NCBI GenBank assembly: GCA_028671895.1
Contig: CM053802.1
Span: forward strand, 40,338,201-40,402,200
Origin: Oenanthe sinensis
Lineage: Eukaryota; Streptophyta; Magnoliopsida; Apiales; Apiaceae
DNA length: 64,000 nucleotides
Direction of reading: 5' to 3'
Notes under the pieces: generated by a model
Told to the model about the DNA's origin: nothing
The model's input: the letters and a program-made list of their open reading frames with translations, nothing else
Database searches by the model: none
Shown here: in pieces, positions 57,581 through 64,000 of the stretch
Position numbering within the stretch: the first letter of the stretch is position 1
Layout: each line of letters opens with the position of its first letter
Program-made: the position numbers and the translations under genes

Positions 57581-58394
57581 ATATGAAGACAATTTTTTCT
57601 ATACAATTTTCTGCAAGGAGCGAAAACGACTCGACTTTAAACAAGTAATCTGCTATAAAAACAAGCAACATTATAAACTCATACATTGTAAATCCAATCA
57701 ACAGGTCATACATTGTCTAGACCAAAATGCAAAGCAGTAATTTATACTTTCACAAACATAACTATATCGCAAGCAATGCACAGTACATACAAATGTGTTA
57801 AAACAGTACAAACACTAGAAAACCCCAAATTCAAATACATACAAACATAAAATAAACACCCAAATCAAAAAAAAACTCAAATTAAAATTATTACTATAAA
57901 TATAAACCCAATTTAAACCCCCAAATTAAAATCAGTACTCTTTAAAAACCCCAAGTTGAACACATAATGCTCAAATAATGCCCAAATTAAAATCAGTACT
58001 ATTTAAAATTAGTACAATAATGCTCAAATAAGAACCCTAATTAACACATAATGCTCAAATTAAGAATATATATATACCTTAACTAACAAACAAGAACCCT
58101 AACTAACAAACAAACAAGAACCCTAATTAAGAATAATGAATAACAGACTTACCTTCTTCGAGATTTCTACGGCTTCTTTGAGATTAGAAAAAGGTTAGAG
58201 AGTGTTTGTGTCTGAGCCTTGCAATTTTGAGAGTGTTTGAAGTAATCAGTACTTCTTTGAAGTAATCTACGGCTTTCTCCTTGTTTGTGTCTGAGATAGG
58301 TTATTTTCTTATCCCGCGAATTCTATTACAAGCCCCTTGTTTAATTTTTTCATAACCCGCCCAAATCATTTTATTACAAGCCCGCCAATATTTT
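57581..58394. other. CACTA right-side non-coding and candidate promoter region
   Basis: AT-rich sequence with repeated AAGAACCCTAA(C/T)TAA phrases (58030-58130) and AAATTAAAATCAGTACT phrases. Telo-box-like ACCCTAA motifs suggest a promoter/leader for the minus-strand genes; this is inference. No frame. Confidence 0.4.
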
Positions 58395-58609
58395 TTGGGC
58401 CCATATTGCAGTCTATAGCAACTCTATATAAAACCATTGCCATAGATTCTATATTTTAAAATTTTTCTAATTACTTCAATTCTATTGTAATTGTGTTTTT
58501 AAGTAGTTGCAATATATCTAATTTTATCAAAATTGCCCAAGCAATAACAACATTTTTTTAAAAAAAAATTAACATGTGGTTGTTATAAGTAATTTATGGT
58601 GTAGTGAAT

Positions 58610-58761
58610 CTTTTAACCTCCTTTGCTAAAAGACCCTGAAGATGAACCACCTCGGTTATTGTTTCTGAAGCTGGAACCACTATAACTTGAGTTACTCTTA
58701 AACTTGTACTTAAGGTTCCTCCTAAACCTGAAGTTCTTGAACTTCCCTGCCATATAGGCCA
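58610..58761 (-). pseudogene. gag: Middle gag fragment of E between the CACTA element and solo LTR-J
   Basis: Minus-strand frame MAYMAGKFKNFRFRRNLKY, then a Ser/Gly-rich NNNRGGSSSGSFSKGG and a stop next to the CACTA site. This is the basic segment between capsid and zinc knuckle in copia gag, directly continuing 60222-60425 on one side and 53060 on the other. Confidence 0.88.
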
Positions 58762-60221
58762 TGAAAGGGGAGATAGGAGTGAAGGGAAGTAACTCACTGC
58801 ACTTTCATGTGTACTAGAAATGCTAAATGTAATCTCTATGTAATGGTTGATGATAACTCAACAATAGAACATGACATGTAATAATATGCAGGTGCACAGA
58901 AATCTTGGATCACAGAGTTCAGTTAAGACAAAGTATCAAAGGATCATCTACAGACTTGAAGCTCACTGGAAGAAGTTCATTAACATGTTCATGCCTCAGT
59001 GGAGAATAAAAGATGTTGACATCTATTCAAGGATGTGGAAGCTACAGAAGATTGTCTTAGTCTATGACGATTTTAGTGCATTACAATCGAAGCAACAAGT
59101 AAGGTTTGCAAAGAAGAATGTGGAATCATGTTCGGAATCAAGAGCCCCTATCAAGACTAGTCACTTATGAACCAGACCGTTGCATCAAGTGTCAGGACAT
59201 TGGAGGCAAGCTCTCGTCGGTTAATATGATTTTAATCATTCTAAAGTTGTTGGTTTTCTTGAGTCATGTGGAGGATCAACAAAGGTGGTAAATCAGTGTT
59301 GGAGAAATATCAGCCTAATGGATAAGGGACAGATGGCACAACCTGATTGGATCTTACTAAAGCTTCACAAATTTGAAGGCCAAATACTTGGACGTGGTGG
59401 AGTCACGTATACGGGGCCAAATATTTGGATAAGGAAGTCTACACAAATTGAAGAGTGGAATGGAAATATTTAATTTAATTAAATAAAGTATTTATTTAAT
59501 TATTTATATATTTTATAAATAATGACACTCTTTATTTATATTATATATATTTATTTAAATATTACTTTTACATTAAATATTTCCAAAGGCATGCTTGCAC
59601 ATGACTTTAAATATAAGATTTGAGTGGACAAGAGTAAAAGGTGGAAAAACAAAAAGTAACATCTTTTTCAATATATAAAGAAGAAACCGAAGTCTTAATA
59701 ATGTAGGTGAATGTGTGCATCCGGATGAGAAAAGAAAAGGGGAGAGAGAGAAAAAATTTTCTCTCCCCCATGGCCAAACTAAATCTTGAATATATTTGTA
59801 GCCATGATTTTCTTTATCATACCACTCCTCTATCTTTCTATTGTAAACACTTGCTAAATCTTGTATAGAAGATAGGGCTGATTTTTGTCTCCTAGATCTA
59901 CAAAATGTAATAGTTTTAGAGGAGACAAAAATCACTTCTTTATTGTGTTCTTGAGCTTATGTTCTTGAACTTGTTTGTAGCATCTACCCCACTTCAATGA
60001 ATATAAAGTTATATTCTTGGATCTTGTTGTGTTGTGTGTTTTGGATGATTTACCGTTCATTATCTTGGTTATTTTAATGGTGTTCTTGAGGTTGAAGAAG
60101 ATGATGAACAGTACCCGGGTTTGAACCAAAGTAATTTTTATGTTGTCCCAAAAATTATTAATAGTCATTGTTAATTTGGGAATCGTATTCACCCCCCTTC
60201 TACGATCTCCGGGACCCAACA
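58762..60221 (+). mobile_element. Solo LTR-J in E gag
   Basis: It starts TGAAAGGGGAGATAGG and ends TCCGGGACCCAACA. Flanks GGCCA (58757-58761) and GACCA (60222-60226) match in four of five bases, read as a mutated target duplication. There is no primer site or internal region. TATATAAA is at 59672-59679; an AT-only segment lies at 59463-59580; GAACCAGACCGTTGCA at 59169-59184 is shared with LTRs H, G and C. Open frames at 58871-59473 and 59573-60219 are within LTR sequence and not genes. Confidence 0.85.
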
Positions 60222-60627
60222 GACCATTTTCTTATTTTCTAACTGTTCAAGTTCTTCTATTGTGTAGAAGTCATCTTCATCACCTGCTTGAGCATTTTCT
60301 GTAAATTCAGCTTCTAGAATCTCTTCTTTCTCAATTACAGGCTTTTCTGTGTTGTTCTCTGTACTATCAGAATCTTTAGCGACAAGTGCTATAGTTTTCA
60401 ACAAAGTTGTATTCTTGCTATCCACTGTACCTGAACCATAAATGATTTGTCTTTACTCCTGCTCCATTTCATGAGTCTTGAGCTTTCCATATAAAATTTT
60501 AATACACATGTCATTTATGTCACTTCATTATCTTATTGCAGAGATTTTGTGTTCCAGGTGCGCTGGTAGTGTCAACATGAATTTCCTGTTGATCTCCCTA
60601 CGTGAGTAGGCCTTTCCATGTAGAGAC
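60222..60627 (-). pseudogene. gag: Upstream gag fragment of E, cut by element F
   Basis: Minus strand from 60627: remnants of the capsid end, YGKLKTHEMEQE-stop, QIIYGSG (about 60497-60440), then VDSKNTTLLKTIALVA and an acidic segment to FYTIEELEQLENKKM at 60229, where solo LTR-J sits. One TGA/TAA pair lies near 60505-60450. The N-terminal gag and 5' LTR of E should lie beyond element F, outside the window. Confidence 0.85.
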
Positions 60628-61145
60628 TGTTAGAAAAGCAAACACTGATGCTCTCAGAGAATATCAAGAACATATTTTATGCTGACGTCATCAGAGTTTA
60701 AGAAGCTATCGACAGAGTTTACTCTATCAAAGTTTACTATAACAGAGAATACTCTATCAGAGATTAACAATCGACAAAGTTTATCATCAGAGTTTGTCTA
60801 AGAAGGAAATAGACAAATCATAATTTGATTTGAATAGTGAAGAAGGAATTCAAATACAATTCTATTACCTTATGGAAGTTATTCTTATCATTATCTATTT
60901 TGTAATTGGATTTGTAACTGTGTCTATTAAACACAGAATTAGGTTTACATTAAACATTCATTCAAGTTATATTATTCTCATTACCTAACAGCTCTTAAGA
61001 ATATTTATTTTCTTGAGAGAATTTTGTATACAGTTTATCATTAATACAAAGTTATTCATCTTTTACTTACTTGTGTTTTATGTTGAATATTTGGTACGAT
61101 TATATTCAACCCCCCTTCTATAATTGTCTATTTATCTGGGTAACA
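60628..61145 (+). mobile_element. 5' LTR of copia element F (B family)
   Basis: Starts TGTTAGAAAAGCAAACACTG and ends TATCTGGGTAACA. It is very like the B1 LTR along its length, with the CAGAGTTTA motif array in U3 (about 60690-60800). The TATA region reads TCTATTAAAC instead of TATATAAA, a change that may weaken the promoter. Inserted after GAGAC (60623-60627) in E gag. Confidence 0.9.
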
Positions 61146-61159
61146 ATTGGTATCAGAGC
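61146..61159 (+). promoter_or_regulatory. Primer-binding site of F
   Basis: ATTGGTATCAGAGC, exact tRNA-Met type primer site, directly after the LTR. Confidence 0.92.
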
Positions 61160-61193
61160 AGGCAATTAATTAAAACTAAAAGATCATATAAAC

Positions 61194-63084
61194 ATGTCTG
61201 GAAACCAGTATGAAAACATCAGAATCCCAATCTTAAAGAAGGTTGAATACCCTACATGGAGGGTAAAAATGATGATGTTCTTAGAAGCAACTGCTCTTAA
61301 TTATATAGACAGAATCATTGAAGGTCAGTACCTCCCAACCAAACTAGTGCCATCAACAATTGTGGAAGGCAAACAAGTTCCTGAATATTATACTCTAAAG
61401 GACAAAAATGAGTGGACCAATGAAGAAAAACAAGAAGTCTCGAAAGATGTAAATGTAAGGAACATTCTCCATAATAGTCTTGACTCTGTGATGTTTAACA
61501 GGGTAATTGCATGCAAAACTGCCAAAGAAATCTAGGATGCACTAGAGGTTCAATGCCAAAGAATCAAGGAGATAAAGAAGAATAGAAGATCTATTCTAAT
61601 TCAAGAATATAAATACTTTGAGGCTAAGCAGAATGAGTCCCTCACATATATCTATGACAGATTTCTAACTTTTTTAAATAATCTAGCTTTGGTGGATTAT
61701 GTGAATTATAATGAGGATTCAAACACCAAGTTTCTAAGGGCTCTTCCTTAAGAATGGGATCTACAAACATCTTTGAAAAAAGATAGGGCTGATTTGGATG
61801 AGATGTCTCTAGATGAAGTTTATGGAAGACTGAAGACTCATGACTTAGAATTACAGCAAAGGAAGAATAGGAAGAGTAGAAAGGCAAAATCTATTGCCTT
61901 GCATGTTGAGGTCAAGGTTAAAGAACTAAAAGAAAAAGTCATAAAAGCCTCAACAAGAAAAGGAAAAGCTGTGATGATTAAGGAAAACAGTGAATCTGAG
62001 TTTGAGGCAAACTCTGATGACTCTTCAGACTCTGAAATGATGGAGATGGTAGCTATGATTGTCTAAGGCTTCAAAAAGATGAAATATAAAAATTACAGAA
62101 AGCAAGGAAACTTCCAGAAGAAGCATGAAGAATCAGAGAATAAAGATAGATTCAGAAAAAGAGAAGATAGAGATGGCAAATCAAAAACTCTTGACAAATC
62201 AAAGGTCAAGTGTTACAAGTGTAAAAAGATGGGGCACTTTGCTACTGAGTACAGAAGCAAGGAATTTGGAAAAGCACTCATCACATCAAAGAAATATTGG
62301 ATGGATTCCTCAGACTCTGAAGAGAAAAAAAATCATGCCCTCATGGCAATCACTGATGCTCTAATCCTAAACTCTGATAAAGTACCAGACTCTGTCTTCA
62401 ATTTTAAAACTGATAATATCCATGAATTAAAGTCTTTTCTCAAAACTTTGTATGTTAGCTTTAAATCACAGTCACTTGAGAATGAAAGATTAAAATCTGA
62501 AATACAAACTCTAACTGCTAGGAATGACTTTCTTGAATCTGAAAATTCACACATGCTTAGTACTAAGAAAAACTGTAAGAATAATATACACATGCAAACT
62601 CAGTTAGAAATACAAGTTGAATATTTAAAATCTGAGGTAGCTAAAGAAAAGGAAACTTTCAGAGTTTGAACAAACTCTGGTAAGAAAGTCGAACAAATTC
62701 TTTCTAACAAGAATTAGACATCTTCCTTAGGTTATGAATCTGATAAGGAAATACATTTTAAGACACACACAAAAGGGAAATTGAGTGAACCTGTGAATTT
62801 TGTTGGAGCTAGTAATGAAAAGAAGAATACCTCTAGTGAATTCTCTAATAATAACAAAGGTAAAAAGAATAGTGTGTCAGAGAATAAACTAGTCAATATT
62901 GGATTACTCTCATAGAAGCAACTTAAAGAAAAGTTGAAGTCAGTCACAAACAAGAATATTCTTAAACAAGCAAACAAGGTGAAGAGAAATAGAAATGACA
63001 AAATAGGAATTACTAAGGAGAATAACTATAAGAATATTCTTGATTCTCCTAGAAAAACCTGCTTCATATGTGGTAATTTTAATA
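61194..63084 (+). pseudogene. gag: Gag of F, with a deletion at its end
   Basis: ATG at 61194 (MSGNQYENIRIPILKKVEYP) gives a B-family gag with stops at about 61533, 61749, 62064, 62667 and near 62715 and 62911. The first knuckle reads CYKCKKMGHFATEY, so the last Cys is Tyr. The coiled coil (62380-62660) is open. The second knuckle begins CFICGNFN at about 63061 and is then cut: the sequence jumps into protease at RDGNIGRT. The deletion removes half a knuckle, the linker and the DSGC active site. Confidence 0.88.
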
Positions 63085-64000
63085 GAGATGGCAACATAGG
63101 AAGAACACTGAGATATGAAAATATTGTGATTGGAAATGTCATCATTGAAAATGTAGCTCTGGTTAAAGGACTCAAACATAATCTGTTAAGTGTGAGTCAA
63201 ATGACAGATATATGTTATTATTTGGCATTTCATGAAACACATTGTGAAGTAAAAAGCAAAAAGGATGGCAAAGTTGTTCTCATTGGTCACAGACATGACA
63301 ATTTATTTGAAGCTAACTTGGAGGTAAACTCTGATGGTCCCTTAACTTATTTACTTGGAAAGGCATCATCTTTGGAAAGCTGGAATTGGCACAAAAAGCT
63401 GTGTCACTTGAACATTGGAAACATAAAAGAATTGGTAAAAATGATCTAGTTAGAGGTCTTCCAAAAGTTCAATTTCACCCTGATGGAATATGTGATTCAA
63501 GTCAAAAGGCCAAACAAAAGAAAACATCTTTCAAGAGAAAATTTGAAAATTCTATTGATCAACCTTTTCACCTATTGCTTCTTAATTTATTTGGTCCTAT
63601 TAACATTATGTCCATCGGAAAGAAGAAATATACTCTGGTGATAGTGGATGATTACATAAGATTTACCTGGGTGTACTTTTTTACATAAAAAGGATGAAAC
63701 AGCTGAGATTATTTTTGATCATATCACCATGATTGAGAATGGATCACCACATAAGGTAAAGAATCTAAGGAGTGATAATGGAACATAGTTTAAGAATTTG
63801 TAATGGAGGAATTTTGCTCAACAAAAGGAATTTTTCAACAATTTTCAGCACCTGGTACTCCTCAATAAAATGGTGTAGTTGAGAGAAAGAACAAAATTCT
63901 CATTAAAGCTGCTAGAAAAATGTTAGAAGGAGCAAAGCTACCAACTTATTTTTGGGCAGAAGCTTTGAATACTGCATGCATTACTCAGAATTGTACTTTG
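63085..64000 (+). pseudogene. pol: Protease (partial) and integrase of F, running off the window
   Basis: Protease body without its active site (VIIENVALVKGLKHNLLSVSQ), then the integrase zinc domain WHKKLCHLNIGN, a frameshift near 63441, and CDSSQ (second Cys lost). The core reads LLLNLFG where HLDLFG is expected (first catalytic Asp changed to Asn), YTLVIVDDY, a frameshift near 63678, RSDNGT-stop and VERK in other frames. It ends at the window edge in the integrase C-terminal half. Confidence 0.88.

Larger units (their letters stand above)
53061..58606 (-). mobile_element. CACTA (En/Spm) DNA transposon, 5,546 bp, in E gag
   Basis: Both ends read CACTACACCATA inward (53061-53072 and 58606-58595), with further matches over about 29 bases, and AAT is duplicated at 53058-53060 and 58607-58609: the 3-bp duplication of the CACTA superfamily. 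Subterminal regions (about 53073-53520 and 58390-58594) carry many TTGCAATAG/GGCAATG motifs in both directions. The inside holds a TNPA-like gene and only the tail of TNPD. Joining the flanks resumes E gag in frame with one residual stop. Confidence 0.95.

Noticed and set aside
58871..59473. Three overlapping plus-strand frames as a host gene
   Set aside because: They lie wholly inside solo LTR-J, show no domain, and match LTR sequence of C and H.
1..64000. tRNA, rRNA or other structural RNA genes
   Set aside because: The only tRNA-like matches are the short TGGTATCAGAGC primer sites next to LTRs; no cloverleaf or rRNA sequence was seen.

Overview
The window is retrotransposon-packed plant nuclear DNA with no host gene that I can support. 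It is AT-rich, and almost every coding stretch is a decayed Ty1/copia-type gag or pol. The exceptions are one CACTA (En/Spm) DNA transposon and a piece of a probable Ty3/gypsy gag. Plant hallmarks are primer sites of the TGGTATCAGAGC type (initiator tRNA-Met), LTR ends of the form TTCAACCCCCCTTCT...AACA, and a Transposase_24/TNPA-like gene. I read it as a large eudicot genome; the species cannot be told from the sequence.

Left part (1-10315): the end of an LTR; a minus-strand gypsy-like gag split by a solo LTR (H, 1020-2298, duplicated target GGTGC); the leader and LTR of that gypsy element; a 3'-truncated copia element A (LTR 3441-4185, gag, protease-integrase, ending near 8207); and a second solo LTR (G, 8517-10069, duplicated target AACAA).

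Middle (10316-39916): element B1 (LTR, gag, pol) is joined to a second copy, B2 (protease-integrase only). B2 is broken by a large LTR element, C1 (LTRs 17284-19215 and 28704-30526). The right LTR of C1 is followed again by a primer site and leader, so C looks like an LTR-internal-LTR-internal dimer. The second internal region appears to hold a 5'-truncated B copy (B3: RT-RNase H, a 4.5 kb third ORF, 3' LTR) and then C-type gag-pol remnants up to 39911.

Right part (39917-64000): a minus-strand copia element E has its 3' LTR, a 4.5 kb third ORF, pol and gag here; its 5' end lies beyond the window. It has taken four insertions: a 1.7 kb solo LTR (L, target CATAC) in its 3' LTR; a 5,546 bp CACTA element (53061-58606, target AAT) in gag; a solo LTR (J, 58762-60221) in gag; and a B-family element F (from 60628) in gag.

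The most interesting signals lie outside the usual gag-pol. Each of several LTR families carries its own short-motif array just upstream of its TATA box. Elements B and E carry a third ORF after pol; in E it has promoter-like sequence and heat-shock-element-like motifs of the kind also seen in its LTR. A piece of reverse transcriptase sits inside the RNase H domain of E. The CACTA element keeps a nine-exon TNPA-like gene with a PB1-like N-terminus but has lost nearly all of TNPD. The C family seems to have been copied after its coding region was already dead.
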